A program made the translations under genes and the position numbers. From Gymnopilus junonius (lineage: Eukaryota; Basidiomycota; Agaricomycetes; Agaricales; Galerinaceae), in assembly GCA_015501075.1 (NCBI GenBank), contig JADNYJ010000841.1:1-11594 (forward strand): a stretch of DNA of 11,594 nucleotides. The letters run 5' to 3'. Below are positions 1-8,100 of this stretch, piece by piece. Position 1 is the stretch's first letter. Each line of letters opens with the position of its first letter. The notes beneath the pieces are model-generated. The model did no database searches, had not been told where the DNA came from, and was given only the letters and a program-made list of their open reading frames with translations.

Positions 1-1
1 T

Positions 2-1449
2 AGAATCAGTCATGACTCACCTATTGGAGGACATCCTGGACAAGCAAAAACCAGAGAACTAATCACAAGAAACTACTGTGGTCTGGACTTACCCAATTCA
101 TAAACAAATATGTCGATGGCTGCAGAAAATGCCAAAAGAATAAACTTTCCCCAGAAACCACAGGGAACTTTCACCTAATGCAGTTCCTCAAAGACCATTC
201 CAGAAAATCACGGTTGACTTTATTGTCAAATTGCCAATTTCAGAAGGATTTGACTCAATCATGGTAGTAACGGATAGGCTCACAAAAAGGATTTATGCTA
301 TCCCATGCAATGAAACCATTAACTCTGAAGGAACAGCATGGCTTTTCAAAGACAACATCTGGAGACATGAAGGATTCCCCGAAGATATTATCAGTGACAG
401 AGGACCCCAGTTTGCCTCAAAATTCATGAAGGACCTTTGCAAAATCCTGGCATTAATCAGAATATTTCCTCAGCCTACCATCCCAAACTGATGGACAGAC
501 AGAATGAGCAAACCAGGAAATAGAAGCCTATTTAAGGATGTTCACAAACTGGCACCAAAATGACTGGGCATCCTGGCTTCCAATTGTGGAATTTTCCTAT
601 AACAATCACATTCACTCTGCTATAGGAACTTCTCCTTTTTTTGCAACCAAAGGCTACCATGTCAAATCAGGAATTGAACCATCCTCAACTGGACAACATC
701 CTGAACAAGGGGAAAATCATGCTCAACAATTTGCCGAACATATGGCAAAAATACATGAAGAAACCCAAAGTGCAATGGAGAAAACCAATGAGGATATGAA
801 ATGGTTTTATGACAAGAAAAGGAAACCAGAGGAATACAATGTCGGTGATAAAGTCTGGCTAGACATGAAGGACATCAATACCAGAAGGCCAAAAAAGAAA
901 TTAGACATCATATGGGAAGGACCTTTCAAAATCACAGAAAAGATCTCAAACATCGCATACTGGCTCGAACTCCCACCCTCATGGAAATTTCACAATTCTT
1001 TCCATGTCTCAAAGCTCAAACGAGTCAAAGAAGATGAGTTCAATCGGAAACTACCTCGCGTCACACTACACATCTGAGGAGACAACTGGAATGCTTCCGA
1101 AATCACACAGGCAAAAATGACAAATGGACACCTCGAATTCTTTGTCACATGGACCCTGCCCGATGGAAAGACACACCAATTATGGGAACTTGCCTCGAGA
1201 ATGGACAACGATGCACCAGAACTAATCAAGGAGTTCTATAAAAAGCATCCACAGGCACCACGACGAATCCTGCAAGCAATGCTGAAACCCGGTCAATCCA
1301 CAACAGGTGTCGATCACTCACTACCCTCAGAAAAGGAATTACTCCATCTGGCAAGAAAGACATCAAACTTTACAAAAACAATCATGCCACCAGACCTAAA
1401 AGAAGGGGAGAAATCAGATCAATGCCACACATGCCTCTCGAACCAATGA
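2..1449 (+). pseudogene. Decayed Ty3/gypsy chromovirus integrase (pol 3' end) with chromodomain
   Basis: This is the 3' end of a retrotransposon pol gene. Integrase joins element cDNA to host DNA. In order there is an HHCC zinc finger (HPGQAKTRELI at the start, then CRKCQKNK near 130-160), a DDE core with TVDFI near 210-225, SDRGPQF near 394-415 and TDGQTE at 487-504, a basic C-terminal region with the GPFKI motif near 919, and a chromodomain-like tail (FFVTWTLPDGK near 1139-1171, then NDAPELIKEF). The frame changes at least four times (about 75-80, 165-185, 448 and 484), and stops sit at 505-507 and 1075-1077, so it cannot make a full integrase. Both stops are TGA where arginine CGA would fit, which suggests C-to-T change; that is inference. 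The 5' part of the element (gag, protease, RT) lies left of the window. The family call is firm; the exact clade within chromoviruses is inferred from the C-terminal tail. Confidence 0.9.
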
Positions 1450-1670
1450 AAATGCTACGCCCATTCCCTACTCTCAAACCTCATGCAAGACACACCCCAA
1501 ACATGCTCATCATGCCAACCTATCCCATCAACTATGCCTCCCCATCCTTCTTCAATGCTAAATATGACTATGAAGGCTTATTCACTGCCTTCCCACCAGA
1601 ACCCCCAGTACTGCAGGTAATTCCACCAACACCCCCTCCATCACCCTCTCACACGATCAAACCCAAATGA
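1422..1670 (+). CDS. Proline-rich ORF at the pol 3' end of the gypsy element, function unknown
   Basis: An open frame of 82 codons overlaps the last 28 bases of the pol frame. The protein is rich in proline and methionine and ends in a run of prolines. It has no domain I recognise, no signal peptide and no membrane segment. It could be a frameshifted continuation of pol, a separate small ORF, or chance opening in AC-rich element DNA. It lies inside the retroelement, so it is not a host gene. I give it low weight. Confidence 0.2.
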   Translation: MPHMPLEPMKMLRPFPTLKPHARHTPNMLIMPTYPINYASPSFFNAKYDYEGLFTAFPPEPPVLQVIPPTPPPSPSHTIKPK

Positions 1671-1728
1671 TCATTCAAAGCCATCTGCAAGAAGATTTCC
1701 CAGGTGTTCAAACCAAAAACCAAAAATC

Positions 1729-1735
1729 TATAAAA
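1729..1735 (+). promoter_or_regulatory. TATA-like box ahead of the extra ORF
   Basis: TATAAAA lies 56 bases before the ATG at 1792, in a pyrimidine- and A-rich stretch that would suit a short 5' leader. It is inside the retroelement and well upstream of the LTR's own TATA box. Function is inferred from spacing only. Confidence 0.35.
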
Positions 1736-1791
1736 GCCGATGCGTCCCTTCCCTTTTATTTAACAAATTATTCAATTTCTTCACAAAAAAC

Positions 1792-2145
1792 ATGCCTTCT
1801 TACACACCCCCCACCCTCGACGAGTTCACCGCCCTCATCTTTCATGACTTCGATGCTGCCCGAGCAGCCTTCCCCCAAGAACCCCTAGCACTTCGCGCCC
1901 TCACCACCTTCCAAACATCTCTCACCACCACCCATTCATTACATGCCACTGCCACCGAACTAGACTGGCATGCTTTCAACATATTCAATGATATGAAAAC
2001 ACGTGGATTAGGATCAAGGATTGAAGAACTCATCAATTCCCATCGTCCCCCTTTAGGATCAAGGCTCAACCCCATTGTTGTCAATGATGAACCAACACCT
2101 ACCCCAGACCCGAACGATCATCCCAATACCGTCCCTATCCCATGA
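1792..2145 (+). CDS. Extra ORF between pol and the 3' LTR of the gypsy element, unknown function
   Basis: This 117-codon frame is open from ATG to TGA although the upstream integrase is badly broken. The middle looks like a real soluble protein: an acidic-aromatic opening (LDEFTALIFHDFDAARAAF), leucine/threonine-rich helical stretches, and LDWHAFNIFNDMKTRG around residues 57-72. The last 30 residues are Pro/Asp/Thr-rich and probably unstructured. There is no signal peptide or membrane helix, so it is not a typical env-like protein in spite of its env-like position. A TATA box lies 56 bases upstream, which would allow a subgenomic transcript. I do not recognise a family. It may be an accessory ORF of this chromovirus lineage, a captured fragment, or an old gag-like remnant. 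Confidence 0.45.
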   Translation: MPSYTPPTLDEFTALIFHDFDAARAAFPQEPLALRALTTFQTSLTTTHSLHATATELDWHAFNIFNDMKTRGLGSRIEELINSHRPPLGSRLNPIVVNDEPTPTPDPNDHPNTVPIP

Positions 2146-2248
2146 AGAACCATACAGTATGCTCCATACCCAAAGCAACATGCATGCAAGACCACAGGTG
2201 GAAGACCGATCAAAAGAAGACCCTCAACACCAAATAGCCCGGAGCTTT

Positions 2249-2261
2249 AAAGGGGAGGTAG
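2249..2261 (+). other. Polypurine tract next to the 3' LTR
   Basis: The run AAAGGGGAGGTAG ends directly before the LTR's TG. Polypurine tracts prime plus-strand DNA synthesis in LTR retrotransposons, and the position is as expected. The tract has one T. Confidence 0.75.
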
Positions 2262-2497
2262 TGTCATGAATCCTCATTTTCTCTTCATTCCTCTTTCCCC
2301 TGTTTCACTTCTTATCTACATTCGATCATCCATGCCTTTTCCTTATGCTGCAGCCTCCGTAGTAGCCATGCTCTATCCGTATGCTAACCTCATGGACACT
2401 CATATATACTAATATGGACACCTCTACTTAGTATAAATACTGGTTGGTTGTAGTAGATAGACCTCAGCTTGAACTTGGTTTAGCTTTAGTTCTGACA
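2262..2497 (+). repeat. 3' long terminal repeat of the gypsy element
   Basis: The repeat starts TGTCATGAATCC right after the polypurine tract and ends TTAGTTCTGACA, giving the 5-bp inverted ends TGTCA...TGACA and the usual TG...CA termini. The length would be 236 bp, short but normal for fungal gypsy elements. A TATAAATA promoter box lies at 2432-2439. The right boundary rests on the inverted ends only, because the 5' LTR is outside the window. The 5 bp after it, ATAGA, would be the target duplication. Confidence 0.7.
2432..2439 (+). promoter_or_regulatory. LTR TATA box
   Basis: TATAAATA sits in the second half of the LTR, where the U3 promoter is expected; transcription would start about 30 bp downstream, near 2465. 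Confidence 0.45.
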
Positions 2498-2501
2498 ATA
2501 G

Positions 2502-2605
2502 AGGACTTACTCCCTTCCCCAGACCCATCTGGAGTGGGCAGGTGGGGGGGAACCCTCCTCCTCTTTTTTCTTTGAGGGGGGTTGGTTCTCCTTTGCAGAT
2601 ATCAC
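2502..2605 (+). pseudogene. Left piece of the disrupted host gene (probable GST C-terminal domain), exon plus intron
   Basis: Positions 2502-2541 read in frame as TYSLPQTHLEWA and end in phase 1. They are followed by a GT-AG stretch at 2542-2598 (57 nt, starting GTGGGG, ending CTCCTTTGCAG) that looks like a fungal intron. After the intron the frame would run through GATATCAC into the piece at 6335-6497, giving LEWADITMAPILGRM. This shows that the hAT element landed just inside an exon. An in-frame TAG at 2499-2501 precedes the exon. It may be the AG of another 3' splice site, or the junction with the LTR element that lies immediately to the left. The call depends on the match in phase with the right-hand piece. 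Confidence 0.5.
2598..2605 (+). repeat. Left 8-bp target site duplication of the hAT element
   Basis: GATATCAC here is identical to 6327-6334. Its first G is the last base of the host intron (CAG), so insertion was at the very start of the exon. Confidence 0.93.
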
Positions 2606-2624
2606 TAGGGAAGAGCACGGGTCA
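2606..2624 (+). repeat. Left terminal inverted repeat of the hAT element
   Basis: TAGGGAAGAGCACGGGTCA pairs with the right end at 6308-6326 with two mismatches at positions 8 and 9. The TAGGG/CAGGG-like start is typical of hAT ends. Confidence 0.92.
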
Positions 2625-2727
2625 CCTGCGGGTATTCCGAGGCCTACCCGTACCCGTACCCATCAAAACCCGTACCCATTCACCCGCGGGTCACCACGCC
2701 ACGGGTATATGGGTCACGGGTATCTCC
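2616..2727. repeat. Left subterminal motif cluster of the hAT element
   Basis: About ten copies of ACCCGTACCC / GGGTNNNGGGT-like words lie here in both orientations, for example CTACCCGTACCCGTACCCAT near 2643-2662 and CGGGTATCTCC at 2717-2727. Subterminal repeats of this sort are transposase-binding sites in studied hAT elements; binding here is inferred. Confidence 0.7.
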
Positions 2728-2785
2728 TCAGTCACACATAGGATACATGCAGATGTCAATTGTAAGCATATATTTGAGAAATACG

Positions 2786-5700
2786 TTACAAGATGATGCT
2801 ATCCCACCCATCCTCGAGCTCCTCCTCCTCTTCCTCATCAATATCTGGAAGCTTGGTGGCAACAAGGACATCCAAGTCCTTGACAATGAATTCACCAAGC
2901 AGAGACCAGTTGCCAAGGCATAGGAGAGCGCGAGTAGACTGAGCCGAAAGGCGATTATGGATGTGGGAGAGAATGAGGTGTCCACGACTAAAAGCATGTT
3001 CAACGTCGACAGACGTTGCTTGAAACCAAATGAAATAGTAGTCAGTGTTGTATAAAAAAGACGGAGGGCAACTCACCAGGAATTGTAAGGTAGTCCAAAG
3101 CCATACGCGATAAAGAAGGATATGTTGTTCGGCGCTCAGACCACCAGGCGATAGGGTCGTCAATGGTCTCAGTGTCCGTGGAAAGGTAGCGTTCGACCTC
3201 GCCGCGTGGATCTGCTGAGGGCTTAGTGGGCTTGAGGAGATTGTCGAACATGTTCTGCTTCTTCTTGGATGAAGCCTCCTTTCACAAAGAGGTCGAGGGC
3301 TAAAGAAAAGAAAAGAGAACATTAGTAATAACTCATAATTTAATAAGGGCACTCACCGTCGAGTCCATCTGAGACTGCATTGGGGTATCCTTCTCACCAC
3401 TCGAAGCGAACTTGCGGTAATTTGCTTCGTATTCTGCCTGGAAAATGTCTTCGGCAGTGCTGATCCACGAAGACTCCCACTTTGCGTCCTTGAAATACTG
3501 GAGTTTATACCGAGGGTGAAGAACTACATAGAGGTAAGTCATTAGAATTTCAGAGAATATACAAAACATACTCATAGCAATACGGTAAGTTTCCACCTCA
3601 TCCGTTTGAGAGTAGTAGCAGTTGAGCATCTTTTTCGCGAGTCCAGTGGCAGTACAAATCGTGGGAGAGAGGGAGAAGTTGTTCGCGGCGGTCATCAGGC
3701 GGTCGTTGATAATATCCATGACGGGAATGACATTGGCGAGGCTGGGCATTGAGCGGGAAAAGAAGAGAGTTGCGTCCTTGAGAACCTGAAGTCCGACATA
3801 AGAAATGATTACATAATCGATCCGCGGACTGACACGCACCTCGAGAATCTCACACAACTGCTCAACGACCTTCCACTCCTCCTCATCCATCTCGAACTCT
3901 CGCAGCCCATTACTGCCATCTGCGGTAAACCTTTTGTATGCCTTCTTGTGCTCAAGGATGAAGCACAACATGTCGTAAGTCGAATTCCACCTCGTTCTGA
4001 CATCACGCGGAATATTTCTGATTGTCATTTTCAGTTCTTCGAGGCAGTTATGCCACGCCGGCAGGAGAAGCGTCGTCGAGTTAATGGTCTTGTAAGCAAG
4101 CTTTCGGACCTGAATACAGAGTGAGTACAATGTCAAATTTGTTGACACTGAGAAACTAACCTTTGCTAGCAAAACTTTGACAGGATGAAGACTTTCCAGC
4201 AAGACTTTGCGCTCTGCCTGGCTGAGCGCAGCCATTTCGTCGACCCACCCTTCATCGTCATCACTTTCAGGAGCCTCACCTTCTGCGAGGTCGTTCAACA
4301 GCGCCTCCTGTGTCTCCCTTTCCTCAAGATTGATCTCCTCGGCAAGTCGATAAAGCTCATTATCTGGATCGTCGGGGTTACTGGAAGTTTTGGGTGCCTT
4401 TGGTGCATCGAATTGCTGTATGAACATCTGCCCGACAAGGTTGTTAACATGCAGAAAACAGTGCATATGGTTTAATTTTGAAAATCCGGCCAGCAAGTCT
4501 TCAAGTTCCATAATCATTACATCGTTATTGGTTGCATTATCACAGGTGATGCTCAGAACCTAGGTAAGTTATCAGTGCGAGTTCTTTTGGCACTCATTGA
4601 TTACTCACCTTATCCGACAGGCCAAAGTCTTTCAAGATGTTTGCAAATGCGATAGCCAGATTAACGCCGGTGTGGGACTGGCCAATGGTGAGCTAATCAT
4701 TTTATTTATTTGCAATAACCACCCTCACCTTTGGCACTTCAACGAGGTCTAGGATCATCGAAATAGGCACCCCCTTGTGCTCCAGGTGTACCATAAGGCA
4801 AACGAATGCCCGGTGGTTAGGCGAAGTCCAAGCGTCGGTGGCAAAATGGATTTTGCCTTCATATTTCTGGGTATGTTGTTTAATTTATAACTTTAGATTA
4901 TCATACACTGATGAACATACTCTCAGGATAGATGCTATACATTGCCGCGACCGTGCAAAGACTTGGCGCACATCACGAGCAACGGTCGTCGGAGATGGAA
5001 GATAATATTCAGGCCGGCCGGTCTTCATCAAGGACTTGAAGCCGCGATCCTTCACGATGCTGAAGGGACGGACACTTTCAGACACCCATCGAACAATTTG
5101 GCGCTTTGGAGGTTTATTAGACGAGCATGAAAAGATGATAGAGGGATCAACATACCATGTTTGTTTGCGAGTATGTTGCCATAGTGAGTAAGTAACCTTT
5201 CCTTTGCCTTTGACTTGAAATGCCGCAGCTATTGACCCATCTTTATGATTAGAAAGAACCTCACGTGCGCCGTCGAGGCTGCATGCATCCATTGCCGCCT
5301 GAATCGTCTCGACACCCCAGCAGGCCTTCGCATGCTTGCACAAGTTACTGGTTGACCCGTTGTCCTTGGTGTCGGGATAACACTTGATGGATGCCTTGCA
5401 GGACTTCATGAAACAGTGGAATTTGTGATAAATGCGGCCGTTGTCATCCTTCTCAATGGTTGGGACTGGGTGGAAAAAAGCATAGATAGGTGAGTTCTAG
5501 TTTTCCATCATACATTCTATTGACTGATTAGTTTACAGATTCTTCTCAAATGTTGCTGAGCTTACCGAGCTGGGCTTCCGGGGTTTCATCATCCTGTTCA
5601 TCGTCATCGTCATCGTCGTCATCTGAAACCTCAATGACAGAAGGCTGATGGGCAGAGTCATGGCGAGAAGACTTCTCCGTTGGGGTTGGGGCAGTTGCTG

Positions 5701-6107
5701 ATTTAACAGAGGCCTAGTGTCCACATAAAGAAGGTAAGTCAAACATTTTCTTATTTCACGCTGTGTTAACTGACCTCACTGACAGACTCCTTGTCGCTGT
5801 CTCCGTTTTCCGAGGCTGACCCAGACACCTTCTTCATCCTGGGCAGAAATTTAAATAAACCCTTGCTCTTCTTCTTCGGCGGCTGCAACTTCAAGTCTAA
5901 AGTTAGTTGCACGTGCATTGTTTTTGACAGATCAATACTCACGGAAGTCATAGAAGCTTCCTCATCACTGTCGAGCACTGCTTTGCTGATTCGTTTCCGA
6001 GTCTTTGGTGCGAGGGACTTCATAGCCGCGATGGCGACGTTTTTGATAGAAGGGACCCGACCGGACCGTGTGGCATTGCCACTAGTCACGTCCTTGTCCT
6101 TCGCCAT
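2786..6107 (-). CDS. hAT transposase with BED zinc finger, about 12 exons, nearly intact
   Basis: The enzyme cuts the element from DNA by a hairpin mechanism and reinserts it. Exons on the minus strand, in order: 6107-5943, 5882-5775, 5713 to about 5566 or 5537, 5496 (or 5465)-4921, 4866-4729, 4677-4609, 4559-4161, 4109-3840, 3785-3572, 3523-3357, 3299 (or 3278)-3077, 3018-2786. Phases agree across the later junctions and introns are mostly 48-61 nt. The product is about 880-900 residues, normal for the family. Exons 1-3 are basic, then acidic (PPKKKSK; VIEVSDDDDDDDD). Exon 4 holds the BED finger (HCFMKSC, then SNLCKHAKAC) and RGFKSLMKTGRP. Catalytic residues are the first Asp in FATDAWTSPNHRAF, the second Asp in SITCDNATNND, and Glu in VDVEHAFSRGH. 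MHCFLHVNNLV, RTRWNSTYDML, LHPRYKLQYF and the dimerisation block DPIAWWSERR are also present. Oddities: an in-frame TGA at 5548-5546 if the BED exon starts at 5496; a TGA at 3284-3282 avoided by the acceptor at 3278; and 5151-5104 in exon 4 resembles a 48-nt intron but is in frame either way. Confidence 0.92.
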
Positions 6108-6190
6108 GCTGGAAGGAGAATTGACAAGCTGCCACTTAGATTAGATAGCGTAGATATTTTTTTCTCGGTGGCGTGGTCCTGTATAGTTAG

Positions 6191-6218
6191 TTATATAAGA
6201 TTTTCCCTGATATTTATA
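6191..6218 (-). promoter_or_regulatory. Possible transposase promoter TATA boxes
   Basis: On the minus strand TATAAATA (6218-6211) and TATATAA (6197-6191) lie about 104 and 84 bases before the transposase ATG at 6107. Either could position transcription. The call rests on sequence and spacing only. Confidence 0.35.
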
Positions 6219-6221
6219 CCT

Positions 6222-6320
6222 CGGGTATCTCCGGGTCATGGGTCCAGTGGGCCATACCCGGACCCGTACCCATGAGTACCCGTACCCGTGACCCGTCCGG
6301 GTAGGCATGACCCGTGCATT
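6222..6320. repeat. Right subterminal motif cluster of the hAT element
   Basis: The same ACCCGTACCC words recur, including CGGGTATCTCC at 6222-6232 in the same orientation as on the left, then GACCCGTACCCATGAGTACC and CCGTACCCGTGACCCGTCC. The likely role is transposase binding, by analogy with other hAT elements. Confidence 0.7.
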
Positions 6321-6326
6321 TCCCTA
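6308..6326 (-). repeat. Right terminal inverted repeat of the hAT element
   Basis: Read on the minus strand it is TAGGGAAATGCACGGGTCA, the partner of 2606-2624. Confidence 0.92.
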
Positions 6327-6334
6327 GATATCAC
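6327..6334 (+). repeat. Right 8-bp target site duplication of the hAT element
   Basis: GATATCAC follows the right inverted end (…TTTCCCTA) and matches the left copy at 2598-2605 with no mismatch, which suggests a fairly recent insertion. Confidence 0.93.
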
Positions 6335-6616
6335 CATGGCTCCTATCCTCGGACGTATGTACACCATGGCTAAAGCTGGTTGGATTCCTGATGTTTATGC
6401 AGCGCTTACGACTGATGCGAAGGATATGAGGTTGAATGAGTATGCGCAATCTTTGTTTTCGCATAAGAGATTCTGGGATACGTTCCCTGATGAGAAGGTG
6501 CCCCTCTCCTGCTGTTATAGGTTTGATGGATGTGGTTGTGATAGGCTGATGTGCGGCTGGTTTTTTTTTTGTAGATCCTTGTTGAGCGAGCGAGCGAGTG
6601 CAAGTGTATTGGATGA
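6327..6616 (+). pseudogene. Right piece of the disrupted host gene, probable glutathione S-transferase C-terminus
   Basis: After the target duplication the frame reads DITMAPILGRMYTMAKAGW, then IPDVYAALTTDAKDMRL and KRFWDTFPDEK, up to 6497. A GT-AG intron follows at 6498-6574 (77 nt, ending in ten T then GTAG). The last exon, 6575-6616, reads ILVERASECKCIG and stops with TGA. The pattern ADI..AP..GR......G..P, then TTDAK..R...Y...L, and a short TFPDE-ILV tail resembles the all-helical C-terminal domain of fungal glutathione S-transferases, which conjugate glutathione to electrophiles. The upstream exons are displaced by the hAT element and the LTR element, and the glutathione-binding N-terminal domain is not in the window. 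The family name is from pattern memory, so moderate. That it is coding is better supported, by the frame and the intron. Confidence 0.5.
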
Positions 6617-6689
6617 TGATGGACTGGGTAGGGAGGGAGGTACCGTGGGTCTCTGTCATGGAAATGTATGAACTATCATTCTTGGTGTA

Positions 6690-6707
6690 TATGTATGTAT
6701 GTATGTA
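6690..6707. repeat. (TATG)n microsatellite
   Basis: Four full TATG units plus TA lie about 75 bp after the stop of the GST-like gene, probably in its 3' flank. Confidence 0.85.
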
Positions 6708-7132
6708 ATAGGTCTGGGTGGTGGAATTGGAATTATTGTGGGGCAGGGCCTGGATCAACAACGCACCCACCACAGCGCACAGCCGCGTCGTTCTGAATCG
6801 CTTCCCGTCATCTTGCTCTTGTCTTGTCTCCTCACTTTGTCAAATATAAAATTGTATATTTACAATCTATTTTACAGACGACTAATCACTTACATCTCAC
6901 GGCATTCCCTCAACCAACCACACAAAACAAAGTTTATGTACCCCATTTCATTTCGGGGAAACATTGGAACTCACAACTGCCTCATGAATCCTCACCGCTT
7001 TACACCATTGTCGCTGGCGGGTGCTGGTACCAAAGATACCATCTCGATTTCCTTATCCTTATCTTCACCCTTAATCGCCTAAGGAGCAAGTCTCCGCATT
7101 GGACGACGATTCGAACGCCTTCCATACATAAC

Positions 7133-7222
7133 GTCTTTTTTCTTTTTTCTTTTTTTTCCATGACCTCATATCCTCGCCTATCGACCCCTCCTTCTCCTCC
7201 TTCTCCTCCTCCTCCTCCAACT
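7133..7222. repeat. Pyrimidine-rich low-complexity tract with CTC repeats
   Basis: T/C-rich sequence (TTTTTTCTTTTTTC type) leads into CTCCTTCTCCTCCTCCTCC. It generates spurious Glu/Lys-rich frames on the minus strand. Confidence 0.8.
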
Positions 7223-8100
7223 CATGCCTATTCCCACCTATTCCCACCATCCGCACCCTGCCCGCACACGTCGAACCCCATACTGACCTCCGCACTCTGC
7301 ACTCCGCGCTCCGCGTCAGCCTCACCTTGGCCCTCGGCAACCCAAAGTCAAGCTAAGGCTCAATAGGCGATGCCTGCACACGCTTCCAAAGTTCCAAAGC
7401 TCCCTCTCCATCTCCCATTTCCATCTCCTCGCACTTGCTTCTTCTTCCTTCTTCCGGAATATGAAATCGCACAAGGAGAGCTTCATCTTCGTTGGTGATG
7501 GGCGTATGTAGTACGCATGGGGTGGTGTTAAGGGAGATGAAGGAGGATGGAGATAAAAGGAAGGGTGGACGGGCTTGGCTTGGCTTGTGAATTCCTCTTG
7601 GGGGGTGAATGAAGGGAGAGCTGGTTGGTGGCACCCTGCGACGGGCGGGCGGGCGAGAGCAGCATAATAGGTGATTTGAGGTGCTGTTGAGAGCGGTGAC
7701 GACGCCCATGAGGGGTGGGGGGGAGGAGTGGGGACAGTCGAATGAGGGTGATGCTAATCGCACGGGTAAGGTGTTGAGGTGATGAATTATTCGTCTGGTG
7801 CTGCGGGTATGAGCGGTGGTGGGTGTTCTAGCCTTCCTCCTCTGGGGGACGCGTAGCAACAGTGGTAAGCTGTAGGTTCGGTTTGTGCGGGGGAAGGCGG
7901 AGGAGTCAGCCTCAGGCGGGGGGTTTTGTCAACCGCGATGTGGGAGCCAGTTGTGGGACCACGTCAATGATAGCAATGCTCGTCCCCTCGTACCCATGCG
8001 AGTACCCTGAACCCCACCTGCAGCCTCGACCCCCCCAATCTCTCCTCTCGAGTTGGTGCAGAAGACCCTATCGGACGTCGATCTCGACTTTGCCTGTCAG

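Larger units (their letters stand above)
2606..6326 (-). mobile_element. Complete hAT-superfamily DNA transposon, 3.72 kb
   Basis: The element has inverted ends TAGGGAAGAGCACGGGTCA (left) and TAGGGAAATGCACGGGTCA (right, reverse complement), 17 of 19 identical. It is flanked on both sides by the identical 8-bp GATATCAC, the target duplication size that defines hAT insertions. Both ends carry clustered GGGTACGGGT-type motifs. One transposase gene fills the interior on the minus strand, leaving about 180 bp and 220 bp of non-coding DNA at the two ends. The flanks join into a continuous open frame of a host gene when the element and one copy of the duplication are removed. Superfamily assignment is very secure; whether it is active is not known. 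Confidence 0.96.
6617..8100. other. Intergenic stretch with simple repeats, no supported gene
   Basis: The region holds a (TATG)n microsatellite at 6690-6707, a T/C-rich tract at 7133-7222 with CTC repeats, and a GGGCGGGCGGGC run near 7643. A 168-codon minus-strand frame (7859-7353) has proline/arginine-rich composition with no motif and I do not call it. A minus-strand frame with a Lys/Glu-rich tail (7340-7071) comes from the CTC repeat. I see no transposon ends here. Confidence 0.5.

Noticed and set aside
1792..2145. Env-like gene
   Set aside because: Position fits but no signal peptide, membrane segment or cysteine pattern is present.
2616..2727. Telomere-like or CRISPR-like repeat
   Set aside because: The GGGT words are irregular and inverted, and lie within hAT ends; no regular spacers or telomere unit.
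2542..2796. 84-codon plus-strand frame starting near the host intron
   Set aside because: Crosses the intron, target duplication and hAT end; product of the GGGTACGGGT-type repeats.
4185..4475. 96-codon plus-strand frame inside the hAT element
   Set aside because: Antisense shadow of transposase exon 7.
6985..7340. Minus-strand Lys/Glu-rich frame that could splice (donor GTATGG, acceptor CTCCTTAG, 49 nt) to an exon ending GVKR
   Set aside because: Phases do agree, but the charged part comes from a CTC/T-rich simple repeat and no start or domain is visible.
7353..7859. 168-codon minus-strand frame
   Set aside because: Pro/Arg/Ser-rich composition with no motif; followed in the same frame by a stop and a repeat-derived segment. 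Likely a chance opening.
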